Origin: Dyella flava
Lineage (GTDB): Bacteria > Pseudomonadota > Gammaproteobacteria > Xanthomonadales > Rhodanobacteraceae
Assembly (NCBI RefSeq): GCF_016904955.1
Contig: NZ_JADIKE010000019.1
Coordinates: 1-64,000, forward strand
Length of the DNA stretch: 64,000 nucleotides
Reading direction: 5' to 3'
Shown in pieces: positions 16,112-25,353 of this stretch. The translations under genes and the position numbers were made by a program. Position 1 is the stretch's first letter, and each line of letters begins with the position of its first letter. Under the pieces are notes generated by a model. That model ran no database searches and had not been told where the DNA came from. It worked only from the letters and a program-made list of their open reading frames with translations.

Positions 16112-17656
16112 ATGAATCTCTTGACTGTTGCGCGTAGCGCAACCGCCCCAGCCGGTCTCGGATGGATCCAGGATTGGCACGATCCCGATGCCCCGGCTGA
16201 AGCGCTGAGGCTGGTACTGGATTCGGCCTGGCACGCCGTAAGCGCCATGAAGGGAACCGAGGTGGTGGCGGCCGCGACCACGCTGCGCCAGGCCTTTCTG
16301 CAAAAGGATCGCTTCGGCGACGAGTTCCCCTGCGATGAAGTGGAAACCCTGCTGGCGTTGGGAAGCCTGTGGGAAGACGACATCGACGAGGCGATGCGCC
16401 GTGCGCAATCGGTGTTGGCGCGACGCGGCGGAGCGCGCTACCGGTCGGCGCTGGCGACGGTGATGAAGTTCGGCTTTTGGCGTACGCGCAACTTCATGCC
16501 GTTCTATGAGCTGTCCTGGGGCAAAGCCCCGCGCGACCATGCCGCTTCGCTGCTGACGGCGATCATCAATCTCTCTATTGAAGCGGTGGCCGAAGCCGAG
16601 CAGTTGCGTTTCAAGCTGGCCGAGCGCCTGGCCAGGGACGCACTGTGTCTAAGCAGCAAGTCGATCGGGATCGAAGCGTATGCATCGCTGCTGCCTACCT
16701 GCGTGCTGGCGCAATTGCAGTATGAGGCCGGAGCAGTGGATGACGCCGATGGCCTGCTGCGTGGCCGCCTCACGGCCATCGAAGAGAGTGGCGCGATCGA
16801 AAGCGCGCTGATCGCCTATGTCCTGTCCGCCAAAGTGGCAGCGGCCAGGGGGGACCAAAACATTGCCCTGCTGCTGCTGCGTCGTGGCGAAGACATCGGA
16901 GCGCAACGACAATGGCACCGGCTGGTGCTCCGTTGCAAGGCGGAAGAAGTCGTCCTGCATATCCAGGAAGCGCGCACCGATCTTGCCGAGGCTGCGCTGG
17001 AACAACTGAAAAGCTTTGCCGGCAAACTGCATAAGCGGGGCAGCCTTAAGAGCATGGATGCATGGCCCCTGCACCTGGCCAAGCTGCGCCTGCAGATGGC
17101 CCACGGCCCCGACATCGGCACCGTCCGGTCGCTGGATGAGCTGCGCACCGCGGCCCTGCAGAACAATGACCCAGCCCTGGTCGTCAAGCTCACGATCCTG
17201 CTGGCGAGTGCGCTGCATACCCTGGGCGAAGTAACCCGAGCGCGCAAAGAGTTGCTGGCGGCCTTGCACCAAGGCGCCAATGCCGGACTGTTTCGCAGCT
17301 TTCTTGACGAGATGCCGCTGATCGAACCCCTGCTCAAGCAGCTTTGGCGATCTCCCGAAGCCAGGTGCCTTGGCCATCTGGCGCCTTACGTCGGACGCCT
17401 GCTCACCGCACCCATGATGCAGCCGCCGGTGCGAAAAAAATTCCGCATCAATCACCGGCTCGTGGAATCATTGAGCACGCGGGAGACAATTATCCTACGC
17501 TTGATGAGCCTGGGTCTTTCCAATAAATCCATCGCTCGCGAGCTGCAGATTACGCCGGAGACAGTGAAGTCGCATGCCAAGCATATCTTCATCAAGCTGT
17601 CTTCCAAGAACCGCGCCGAGGCCGTCTCCCGCGCGACCGAGCTGGGACTCATTTGA
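16112..17656 (+). CDS. LuxR-type regulator with MalT-like C-terminal half, no ATPase
   Basis: This 514-residue protein ends in a typical LuxR DNA-binding domain (about residues 455-514: LSTRETIILRLMSLGLSNKS, then ARELQITPETVKSHAKHIFIKL). The rest is alpha-helical repeat sequence rich in Ala and Leu, like the TPR-type sensor region of MalT and other large LAL regulators. The N-terminal ATPase of that family is absent: I find no Walker A motif. The start at 16112 follows GGAGAG; an upstream TTG is less likely. Only 36 bases separate it from the next gene, a regulator that does carry an ATPase and TPR region, so the pair may be co-expressed. Confidence 0.82.
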   Translation: MNLLTVARSATAPAGLGWIQDWHDPDAPAEALRLVLDSAWHAVSAMKGTEVVAAATTLRQAFLQKDRFGDEFPCDEVETLLALGSLWEDDIDEAMRRAQSVLARRGGARYRSALATVMKFGFWRTRNFMPFYELSWGKAPRDHAASLLTAIINLSIEAVAEAEQLRFKLAERLARDALCLSSKSIGIEAYASLLPTCVLAQLQYEAGAVDDADGLLRGRLTAIEESGAIESALIAYVLSAKVAAARGDQNIALLLLRRGEDIGAQRQWHRLVLRCKAEEVVLHIQEARTDLAEAALEQLKSFAGKLHKRGSLKSMDAWPLHLAKLRLQMAHGPDIGTVRSLDELRTAALQNNDPALVVKLTILLASALHTLGEVTRARKELLAALHQGANAGLFRSFLDEMPLIEPLLKQLWRSPEARCLGHLAPYVGRLLTAPMMQPPVRKKFRINHRLVESLSTRETIILRLMSLGLSNKSIARELQITPETVKSHAKHIFIKLSSKNRAEAVSRATELGLI

Positions 17657-17692
17657 ACGCGGCACACGCTCATCGATGCCAAGGGTGGTCGA

Positions 17693-20600
17693 ATGAAGGA
17701 GTTCAAACCCTTCCGGCTCGATCCCACCAATCATCAGCTGTGGCGTGTTGCCGATGAGGGCACCCCGACGTCCGTCAGCATCACCGCCAAGGCGTTCGAC
17801 GTGCTGCGTTATCTGGTCGAACATCCCGGACGCCTTATCTCGCATGAAGAACTGCTTGAAGCACTCTGGTCTGGCGTAGCCGTTCAACCCGAGGTGCTGA
17901 AAGGACATGTGCTGGCGATCCGCCATGCGCTGGGTGACGATGTGCAGCACCCGCGCTACGTGGAAACGCATCGCGGCCGCGGATATCGCTTTATTGCGAA
18001 TGTCACCACCACGCAAAAGGCGGACAACCGTCTTCTGCCTGCGGCCGCTCCGCACCTGATCGGTCGAAACGCGCAGTTGAATACGCTGCGCGAGGCATGG
18101 CTTGAAGCACGCGCAGGACAATCCAGGATCGTCTTCGTGCATGGCGAGGCCGGCATCGGCAAAACCGCGCTGGTGGAGACATTTTGCAACGACCTGGGCA
18201 GGGACCGGACGCCGCTTTCATTCGGCCGCTGCATCGAAGGATTCGGCGGTGCCGAACCTTTCTATCCCGTGATCGAAGCGCTGTCCCGATTAATCAAGGG
18301 TGCCAACAGCAACAAAGTGCAGGATGCGCTGATTGCCGTCGCGCCTTCGTGGGCCAGCCAGCTGGCCGGCGTCCTGTCGCGTGAACATCGCGCCATGCTG
18401 CAAAAGGTGGCGCATATCTCTGCCCGTAGCCGCATGCTCGGCGAATTCTGCGATCTGCTTGAAGTATTCGCAGAAGATGAAGCCTTCGTGCTGTTGCTGG
18501 AAGACCTGCATTGGAGCGACTTCTCCACGCTGGACCTTATTTCCGCCTTCGCCCGGCGCAAGTCGCCGGTCAAACTGCTGGTGCTGGCCACCTATCGTTC
18601 GGATGAATCGGCGACACACGGCTCGGCACTGCGGCAGCTGGTCAACGAATTGATGCTGCACAAGCTGTGCGAATCGATCCATTTGACCGGTCTGGACCAG
18701 CAGGATATTGCCGAGTATGTGCAGGCAGACGATTCCGATGAAGGCCGCTCGTTTGTGCAATTGCTCCAGCATCGCTCAAGCGGAAACCCACTATTCCTCA
18801 GCACGATCCTCGATCATTTGCAAAACAACAGGCTGGTATCCAGCGATCGTGGACGATGGAAAAACGATGTACCGCTTTCGCAGATTCATTTCGAAATACC
18901 CCAGACGATAAACCACGTCGTCGAGACAAAAATTTCCGGCCTGGATGACGAGACGCAGCGCGTGCTGGAAGCCGCCAGCGCGGTGGGTGACGTGTTCAAT
19001 CCGGTCGTGCCAGCGGCAGCCGCCGGCCTCAGCGCGCGCCGGTTCGAAGAAGTGTGCGAGACGTTGTGCCGAAGCAGAACGTTCATTCACCGCCACGACA
19101 TGGATACGCTGGACGGTGGCGAAGTGGTCCGGCTCTATCGATTCAATCACTCGCTGCTGAGACAAGTCCTGCTGAGCCGCCAGGGACCGCTTCGGCTGGC
19201 GCAAAGCCATGCATTGATCGGCAAGGAGCTGGAAAAAACATATCCCAGCGAGTTGAGCGCGCATGCCGCCTTCGAACTTGCCGAACAGTTTTCCAGTGCA
19301 CACGAGTACGCCAAGGGACTGGCCTATCTGAAGATCGCCCTGCAAACGGCGAAACGCCGCTTTGCCCATCAAGACGCGCTGGCAATCCTGGACAAGGCGG
19401 ATGAGATTGCCGCCCGTCTTGCCCATGGCGAGCGTGGCCTGACCCAGGCCGCGCTGTTGGAAGATCGCGCATCCATCTACGCGGCCAACCATGATCCGCG
19501 GGCTTTGCAGGCCTTCACCGAGCTGACGCAGATGTCCGAGCGATTGGGTCTTTCGGATATGCAGGCGCGTGCGGAACTCGGCCTGGCCTTCGGCCTCAGT
19601 TGGCGCGATGCCGCGGCCTGCGTTTCGCATCTGGAAACGGCGGCCCGCTTGAGCAACGCGCAGAGCGAACCGCAACTCAAGGCACGCATCAGACTGAGCA
19701 GCGCGGTATGGCGGATCTGGATCGGCGGATGGGATCCGGAGCTGGCCAGGATCTGCGAAGAAAACCTGGTACCCCTGCGCAACGGTCCCGACCGGCAGAT
19801 CACCGCCTGGGGACTGGTCGAATACAGCATGATCTGCCTGATCTCCAGCCGCTATCGCGAGTGCCTGGAAACCGTCGACACCAATCTGGAAATTCTGGTG
19901 CGGCATGCGGTCGACCGACCCGAGTTCAATATCTTTCGCGCCATCTGGATGGCTCATCTCGGACGGCCATGGGTGTACACCCTGCTCGGCGAATGGGGGC
20001 GGGCCTTGCAGGAGTTCGACGCCAGCGAGGCGCTGTTTGTCGGCAACGGCAATCGCTACAGCATCTGCACCCTGGAAACGCTGCGTGGATTTCTTTACCT
20101 GATGGCCGGTGACTATCAGGCTGTCAAGGACATTTGCGGCAAGCTTGGCTTCTACAAGGATCAAACGGGTCATCCGCAGCAGGCGCTGTATACCCTGGTG
20201 CTACCGAACGAAATCCGGCACTGCACCCTGCTCGCCGGAGCGGCGGAAGCGGGGCTTGGACATCTGGATACGGGTATCGAGATCCTGCAGAAGCTCGAAC
20301 ACGACATGCTCGAACAGCCGGTCATCACCGATTGGTATTGGCTGCTCCTGCTGGAATGGTCGCTGGCCCATGCTCTGTTGCGATCCGGCGACTTCGAACA
20401 GGCGCGCGTGCATGCCGAGCGTATGCTTGAGCGTTCCGCGCGCACCAACGAAGTCACCTGGCGGGCGTTGGCGCACGAGGTGCGATGCCTGATCGCGATC
20501 GAACAAGGCGACCTCGCACGCGCGTCCGATTTGATCAACGACGCCCTGCGCATGACCGAGGTGACGGGAGCGCCGACGGCCGACTGGCGCATTCACCGCA

Positions 20601-20746
20601 CCGCCGCACGCTTGCATCGCCTGCAAGGCGATAGCGCACAAGCGTCCCTCCACGAGCAATCATTCAGCAAGAAGGCGCAACGGCTGCTCGATGGCCTTCC
20701 ACCAGGGCATCGGCTGCAGCAGGCCTTTTTACTCTTACTGGCTTAA
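17693..20746 (+). CDS. Winged-helix regulator fused to STAND-type ATPase and TPR repeats
   Basis: The 1017-residue cytoplasmic protein has three parts. Residues 1-105 are an OmpR/CadC-type winged helix (ITAKAFDVLRYLVEHPGRLI ... HPRYVETHRGRGYRFI). Residues 122-400 are an AAA-type ATPase with Walker A GEAGIGKTAL (151-160) and Walker B FVLLLEDLHWSD (265-276). The remainder is helical TPR-like repeats. This layout is that of signal-sensing transcription activators where ATP binding and TPR-bound ligands control DNA binding. It follows the LuxR-type gene by 36 bases and precedes an AraC gene and an efflux operon, which are candidate targets. There is no transmembrane segment, unlike CadC itself. 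Confidence 0.85.
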   Translation: MKEFKPFRLDPTNHQLWRVADEGTPTSVSITAKAFDVLRYLVEHPGRLISHEELLEALWSGVAVQPEVLKGHVLAIRHALGDDVQHPRYVETHRGRGYRFIANVTTTQKADNRLLPAAAPHLIGRNAQLNTLREAWLEARAGQSRIVFVHGEAGIGKTALVETFCNDLGRDRTPLSFGRCIEGFGGAEPFYPVIEALSRLIKGANSNKVQDALIAVAPSWASQLAGVLSREHRAMLQKVAHISARSRMLGEFCDLLEVFAEDEAFVLLLEDLHWSDFSTLDLISAFARRKSPVKLLVLATYRSDESATHGSALRQLVNELMLHKLCESIHLTGLDQQDIAEYVQADDSDEGRSFVQLLQHRSSGNPLFLSTILDHLQNNRLVSSDRGRWKNDVPLSQIHFEIPQTINHVVETKISGLDDETQRVLEAASAVGDVFNPVVPAAAAGLSARRFEEVCETLCRSRTFIHRHDMDTLDGGEVVRLYRFNHSLLRQVLLSRQGPLRLAQSHALIGKELEKTYPSELSAHAAFELAEQFSSAHEYAKGLAYLKIALQTAKRRFAHQDALAILDKADEIAARLAHGERGLTQAALLEDRASIYAANHDPRALQAFTELTQMSERLGLSDMQARAELGLAFGLSWRDAAACVSHLETAARLSNAQSEPQLKARIRLSSAVWRIWIGGWDPELARICEENLVPLRNGPDRQITAWGLVEYSMICLISSRYRECLETVDTNLEILVRHAVDRPEFNIFRAIWMAHLGRPWVYTLLGEWGRALQEFDASEALFVGNGNRYSICTLETLRGFLYLMAGDYQAVKDICGKLGFYKDQTGHPQQALYTLVLPNEIRHCTLLAGAAEAGLGHLDTGIEILQKLEHDMLEQPVITDWYWLLLLEWSLAHALLRSGDFEQARVHAERMLERSARTNEVTWRALAHEVRCLIAIEQGDLARASDLINDALRMTEVTGAPTADWRIHRTAARLHRLQGDSAQASLHEQSFSKKAQRLLDGLPPGHRLQQAFLLLLA

Positions 20747-20804
20747 ACGAAGCTTGCGGGATTATCGCTTCGAAGTTCCACCTCACGCGTGATGCGCATG
20801 ACCC

Positions 20805-20820
20805 TCCCCCACGCGGGGGA
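20805..20820 (+). terminator. Hairpin after the 1017-aa regulator
   Basis: TCCCCC-ACGC-GGGGGA forms a 6-bp GC stem with a 4-base loop 58 bases after the stop codon. It lacks a T run. The rest of 20747-21099 holds no supported gene and should contain the promoter of the AraC regulator. Confidence 0.45.
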
Positions 20821-21099
20821 TGGTCACCTGGATTTGCACGATCCAAGATCGAGCCAAGACTCGCACTCCACCACGCGTTACCCCGACCGGATCAGCGTTA
20901 CAGAAATGTGAAGCGCGTACGCGCCATGAGCTGCTGCTCGTCATCGAGATCGGAAGCTGTGCAACACCGCTGTCATGGGAAACCCATCGACACCTTCGGG
21001 TGACGCTGCGCCGCCCCCTGCCCCGGTACGTGCCGCTTGACGAAGGCTTCGGCGAATGACGCGTGCCGCACTGACGACAACCAGGGAGGGTCGACGACC

Positions 21100-22050
21100 A
21101 TGAAGCTCGAAGAGGCGCGCATGTATCACGGTGCATTCGGCGATCGGCTTGGCCGTTCGTTTCATCTAAGCAGTCCGCCGGTACTGCACAGCCAGACCCG
21201 GCGTGGCGTACATCTTGCAGTAACGGAACTGCGCATCGACCAGCCCGGCTATGGCATGACCTCCCCGATGGGCAGCGACGATGCCTACCTGGTCTGCCTC
21301 AACCTGCGCAAGCAAAGCACCCACGAGCTCTGGTGTGACGGCCGCTCGGTGTGTTCGACCGCCTATGACGCCGGCACCGCCTACGTGCTGGATCTGCGCT
21401 GCGACCCGATCACCTACATCGGCGAACCGCTGCACTCGCTGTACTTCTACATGCCCCGACAAGCGATTGTCGAAGCCAGCGAGGAACTGGGAAAAAGGAA
21501 TATTGCCGGGCTGGACATCCGTCCTGGTGAATGTTTCCAGGATGCGATCGTCGGCCACATCGCGCAGACCCTGCTGCCGATCTTCAACTCGGCTACCGCG
21601 GCGAATCAACCGCTGATCAATCATCTTCTGCAAGGCCTGTGTGCCTACATGACCTCCACCTACAGTGGATCTTCGATACGTCCCGACATCGTGCGCGGTG
21701 CGCTGGCGCCATGGCAGCAACGGCTGGTCATGCAGATGATGCGTGAGCGCATCTTCGACGGGATCTCCATCGGCGAACTGGCGGAAGCCTGCAGTCTTTC
21801 AGCGGGCGCGCTGGCGCGGGGCTTCAAGAAGAGCACGGGCATGTCGCCGCATCAATGGCTGCTATCGCGCCGCGTCGACCTGGCGCTTGAATTGATGGCC
21901 GATCCCGACACCACGCTGGCGGAGATCGCCTTCCATGCCGGCTTTTCCGATCAAAGCCATTTCAGCCGCGTTTTTACCCAAAAGATGGGCGTAGCACCGG
22001 GCGCATGGCGCAAGTCGCTGGCCAACCACAAACGCATGGAAGCAGCTTGA
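21100..22050 (+). CDS. AraC-family transcriptional regulator
   Basis: A 316-residue regulator. The N-terminal 200 residues form an AraC-binding-like sensor region of the type that begins with a cupin-like fold. The last 100 residues hold two helix-turn-helix units: ISIGELAEACSLSAGALARG and the second, LAEIAFHAGFSDQSHFSRVF, followed by the family ending KMGVAPGAWRKS. The start at 21100 is supported by AGGGAGGG nine bases upstream. It stands 45 bases before the ytcA-mdtNOP-type operon on the same strand, so it is the best candidate for that operon's activator, responding to an exported compound. That role is inference from position. Confidence 0.88.
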   Translation: MKLEEARMYHGAFGDRLGRSFHLSSPPVLHSQTRRGVHLAVTELRIDQPGYGMTSPMGSDDAYLVCLNLRKQSTHELWCDGRSVCSTAYDAGTAYVLDLRCDPITYIGEPLHSLYFYMPRQAIVEASEELGKRNIAGLDIRPGECFQDAIVGHIAQTLLPIFNSATAANQPLINHLLQGLCAYMTSTYSGSSIRPDIVRGALAPWQQRLVMQMMRERIFDGISIGELAEACSLSAGALARGFKKSTGMSPHQWLLSRRVDLALELMADPDTTLAEIAFHAGFSDQSHFSRVFTQKMGVAPGAWRKSLANHKRMEAA

Positions 22051-22094
22051 TCGTCGTTTCCGCATATCGACTTTACCCATAGAAGGCGGCACAG

Positions 22095-22382
22095 ATGCAC
22101 GCACATCGACCGACGCGTAGATACGCTTATCTTCGCGCAGCACTGACGTCATCCTGCGCGATGGCGATGACCGCATGCAGTGCCTCGCCATCGCGAAACA
22201 TCCTCGGCTCCTATTTCCCGACGTGGATGGTGTGTGCGCTGCTTGGCATCGTATTCGTCGTCGTGGTGCGCGGGGTGCTGGTGAAAACCGGCGTGGATGC
22301 CGCGCTTCCGCTGCCGGTGATTGTCTACCTGTGCATGTGGACGGCGGCAACGCTCGCCATCTGGCTGGTGTGGCTGGGTTGA
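22095..22382 (+). CDS. ytcA: YtcA-like small membrane lipoprotein
   Basis: The 95-residue protein has a basic N-terminus, a first hydrophobic stretch ending MAMTACSAS that could be a lipobox, and two membrane helices (WMVCALLGIVFVVVVRGVLV and LPVIVYLCMWTAATLAIWLV). The motif NILGSYFPTWMVCALLG is characteristic of YtcA, which in E. coli precedes mdtN. The stop codon abuts the mdtN start (TGAATG), so translation is coupled. Its exact job in the pump is unknown. Confidence 0.72.
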   Translation: MHAHRPTRRYAYLRAALTSSCAMAMTACSASPSRNILGSYFPTWMVCALLGIVFVVVVRGVLVKTGVDAALPLPVIVYLCMWTAATLAIWLVWLG

Positions 22383-23423
22383 ATGGAGACCTCATCCGTG
22401 CACGCCAAAGCCCTGCTAGCGCATATCGTCGCGATCATTTCCATCGCTTCGGCGCTGGTGCTCATCGTGGTGTCGATGATCGTCGTGGACCAGCGCCCAA
22501 GAACCCACGATGCCTATATTTTCGCCTACAGCGCCGGTATCACGCCGGAAGTCAGCGGACGTATCGTGGCGATCCATATTCGCAACGATCAGGTCGTGCA
22601 TAAAGGCGATGTGCTGTTGCAGATCGACCCGGAACCGTTCGAGCTGAAACTCCGGCAAGCCAACGCACAAGTCGCGGCCTTGCAGGCGGACATCGACCTC
22701 ACCAGCCGGCAGGTGAATGCACAAGGATCCGGCGCGGAAGCGGCCGCTCGTGAAGTCGACCGCGCACGGCAACAACTGGCGCTGGCCCAGAGCACCCTGC
22801 AACGCATGCAGCCACTGCTGCCCAAGGGCTTCGTCACCGCGCAACAAATCGATGAGGCGCGCACCAACGAGCACACCGCGGCGGCACAACTGGCAGCCGC
22901 CATCCAGCAGGCCGCCCAGGCCAAGGAAGCCATCGGCGACGTGGAAAGCCTGAAGGCGCAACTGATGGGCGCGCAAGCGACCCAGGCGCTGGCGGCACGC
23001 GATCTGCGCGAAACCGTCATCCGCGCGACGGTGGACGGCAGAGTGGTCGGTTTCAATCTTGCCTTGGGATCGTTTGCCGTCGACGGACATCCGCTCTTCA
23101 CGCTGATCGACGACAACAGCTGGTACGCCGTCGCCAATTTCCGCGAAACCGATCTGCGCGGTCTGCGTACCGGCGATGGCGCAACGGTATGGGTGATGGG
23201 ACACGAAGGCCAGCCGCTACATGGCGTGGTGGAAAGCCTGGGCGCGGGTGTCCAGCCGGAAGGCGTGGCCGGTCCGGGACTGCCCGAGGTGGATCGAAAC
23301 CTGAACTGGGTCGTGGTGGCGCAGCGCTTTCCCGTGTGGGTGCGCCTGACCGGACCATCGCAACCCTTCTTGCGCATCGGTGCCACCGCTTCCGTAAAGG
23401 TGAGCCATGCACGCACCGATTGA
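22383..23423 (+). CDS. mdtN: Membrane fusion protein (HlyD/EmrA type) of a tripartite efflux pump, MdtN-like
   Basis: This is the 346-residue periplasmic adaptor of the pump. One N-terminal membrane helix (residues 11-35) is followed by the lipoyl half-motif ITPEVSGRIVAIHIRNDQVV, a long coiled-coil hairpin (about residues 85-205, rich in Ala/Gln), the second lipoyl half (IRATVDGRVVGFNLALGSFA) and a beta-barrel domain. This is the layout of EmrA, AaeA and MdtN. It directly follows ytcA and overlaps the next gene by 17 bases, so the four genes form one operon. The adaptor should link the inner-membrane FUSC protein to the outer-membrane channel. Confidence 0.9.
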   Translation: METSSVHAKALLAHIVAIISIASALVLIVVSMIVVDQRPRTHDAYIFAYSAGITPEVSGRIVAIHIRNDQVVHKGDVLLQIDPEPFELKLRQANAQVAALQADIDLTSRQVNAQGSGAEAAAREVDRARQQLALAQSTLQRMQPLLPKGFVTAQQIDEARTNEHTAAAQLAAAIQQAAQAKEAIGDVESLKAQLMGAQATQALAARDLRETVIRATVDGRVVGFNLALGSFAVDGHPLFTLIDDNSWYAVANFRETDLRGLRTGDGATVWVMGHEGQPLHGVVESLGAGVQPEGVAGPGLPEVDRNLNWVVVAQRFPVWVRLTGPSQPFLRIGATASVKVSHARTD

Positions 23424-25353
23424 ACTTCAGTACAGGAGTGGATTGACCGGCGTACTGCAGCGCGAACTCACGCTGACCGACACGCGCATTCACACGATGA
23501 CACGCATCATCGTGTGTACCACCATCGTCGTGGCAGTCGCGATGGTGTTTCAGATTCCGCTACCCTCGTACGTCGCTTATCTGGTCTTCCTGGTCAGCCA
23601 GGAAGATGCCGCCTCGACCTTGATCTCCGCAGTCGGCGGACTGGTGGCGGTGACCCTGGCCGTCGCGGTGTCCTTGCTGCTCTACGTCTTCGACGCTGCC
23701 GAGCCCGCGCTGAGAATTCCACTGCTGGCCGCCAGCACACTGGCCGGGACGTTTCTCGCACGCACCAGTCGCTTGGGTCCGATCATCTTTCTCGCCGGAT
23801 TCGTCCTGGTGTTGTCGCAGACCCTGCTGGACGATGTTCCCTCCACGGAAGCGGTCACGCATGTCGTACTGTGGCTGTGGGTGGTCGTCGCTTTGCCGGT
23901 TGGCGTGACGATCTTCGCCAATCTGCTGGCCGGCGAAAGCCCGGTCGCGCTCGCCCGGAAGCGTGCCACGCAGTTGCTGGAGGCCGTCGCTACCTACATC
24001 GAAACGCCCTCTTCCGCCGATCCGTCACGCCTGCGCGATCAGCTACTGGCGCTCAGCCAGCTCAAGAACAAGGCCTTTATGTGGAGCAAGCAGCTCAAGG
24101 TGTTTGCGCAGGAAGACAACCGGCTGATCGACCTGCTGCTGGAAGTGCTGCAGATCGCACGGTACCTTCCGTCGAGCGTTCCGCCGGCCGCCAGGCAGTC
24201 GCTGGCCCGTTCGCTACGCGCAAGCGAACGCCATTTTTTGCGACGCCGTGGTATCGCGGTCAATGAAGTAAGCGGCGCGAACGAACCCGCGCCGGACGAC
24301 TTCGATCCTGCCCAGGTTGCCCTGCGCGATGCAGTCGATGAACTGTTCGACGCAGCGTCCGGTAAAGCGCCAGCTGCCTTACCGGACAAAGCCGCATCCC
24401 CGCCGCGACAGCCGCCAAAGGCGGACACATCCCCGAACCGCGCAGCTGCGCGTTTTGCCTTCAAGGTGATGTTTGCGGTGCTGGCTTCCTATGCGACCTA
24501 CACGCTGCTTGATTGGCCCGGTATCCGCACCGCGGTCACCACCTGTTTCTTCGTCTCCCTGACCACGGTCGGAGAGAGCGTGCATAAACTGACGCTGCGA
24601 CTAACCGGTGCGATCATCGGTGGACTGATCGCCGGGCTATGTATCGTCTTTGTGCTGCCATCGCTGACCGATATCGGCCAGCTTTGCCTACTGGTCGCCG
24701 TGGTATCCGCTTTCTGCGCGTGGATTTCCACCAGCAGCGAGACCATCGCCTATGCCGGCATGCAGATCGCATTCGCCTTTTTCCTCGGTGCGCTGCAAGG
24801 CTACGGCCCCGCCAGTGACCTCACGGTGCTACGCGATCGCGTGGCAGGTATCTTCATCGGCAACATCTGGATCACGATCTTCTTCACGACGCTTTGGCCG
24901 GTCAGCGCATGGAGCCAGGCGCGTGACAAATGGTCCGCGACCGTCCGGCAACTCGGTGATCTGCTGGTTGCCGATGACAAGGGAACCGTCGCCTCATTGA
25001 AAACAGCGATTTGCAAGCAAGCCGCTGACGCGGCTGCCTTGAACGCACGCGCCTTGTTCGAGTGGCGTTTTTTTTCACGCGGCGATTCAGCAGCGCGTCA
25101 TGCACCGGAAGCACATCAGGTTGAACAACTTGCCTCGGCGGTCTTTGTCGTGCTTCGACTCCAGGACAAAGCAGCATTGCTTCCATCCGACAAGGAGACA
25201 GACCAGCTCGCAGCGCAGCGCCTGATCGCGCTTTCGAAAGGGACACGTATCGATGCATCAAACCCGCCGGCTGCTCCAACCCCATCCACGCTGCTGAATC
25301 AGGCCCGCGAGCGCCTCAACGAGGAGATCGATCATGCGTCGCGTGCGATCTGA
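23407..25353 (+). CDS. mdtO: Inner-membrane FUSC-family efflux component, MdtO-like
   Basis: A 648-residue protein with two blocks of membrane helices (residues 30-170 and 345-500) separated by a hydrophilic region, the typical layout of the AaeB/MdtO/FUSC family. Strong hydrophobic runs include IIVCTTIVVAVAMVFQIPLP, the segment after it, and GAIIGGLIAGLCIVFVLPSL. The C-terminal 140 residues are cytoplasmic. The family exports aromatic carboxylic acids or related compounds; MdtNOP has been linked with sulfonamide-like compounds in E. coli. It overlaps both neighbours by about 20 bases (23407-23423 and 25334-25353), showing tight translational coupling. Confidence 0.88.
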   Translation: MHAPIELQYRSGLTGVLQRELTLTDTRIHTMTRIIVCTTIVVAVAMVFQIPLPSYVAYLVFLVSQEDAASTLISAVGGLVAVTLAVAVSLLLYVFDAAEPALRIPLLAASTLAGTFLARTSRLGPIIFLAGFVLVLSQTLLDDVPSTEAVTHVVLWLWVVVALPVGVTIFANLLAGESPVALARKRATQLLEAVATYIETPSSADPSRLRDQLLALSQLKNKAFMWSKQLKVFAQEDNRLIDLLLEVLQIARYLPSSVPPAARQSLARSLRASERHFLRRRGIAVNEVSGANEPAPDDFDPAQVALRDAVDELFDAASGKAPAALPDKAASPPRQPPKADTSPNRAAARFAFKVMFAVLASYATYTLLDWPGIRTAVTTCFFVSLTTVGESVHKLTLRLTGAIIGGLIAGLCIVFVLPSLTDIGQLCLLVAVVSAFCAWISTSSETIAYAGMQIAFAFFLGALQGYGPASDLTVLRDRVAGIFIGNIWITIFFTTLWPVSAWSQARDKWSATVRQLGDLLVADDKGTVASLKTAICKQAADAAALNARALFEWRFFSRGDSAARHAPEAHQVEQLASAVFVVLRLQDKAALLPSDKETDQLAAQRLIALSKGTRIDASNPPAAPTPSTLLNQARERLNEEIDHASRAI

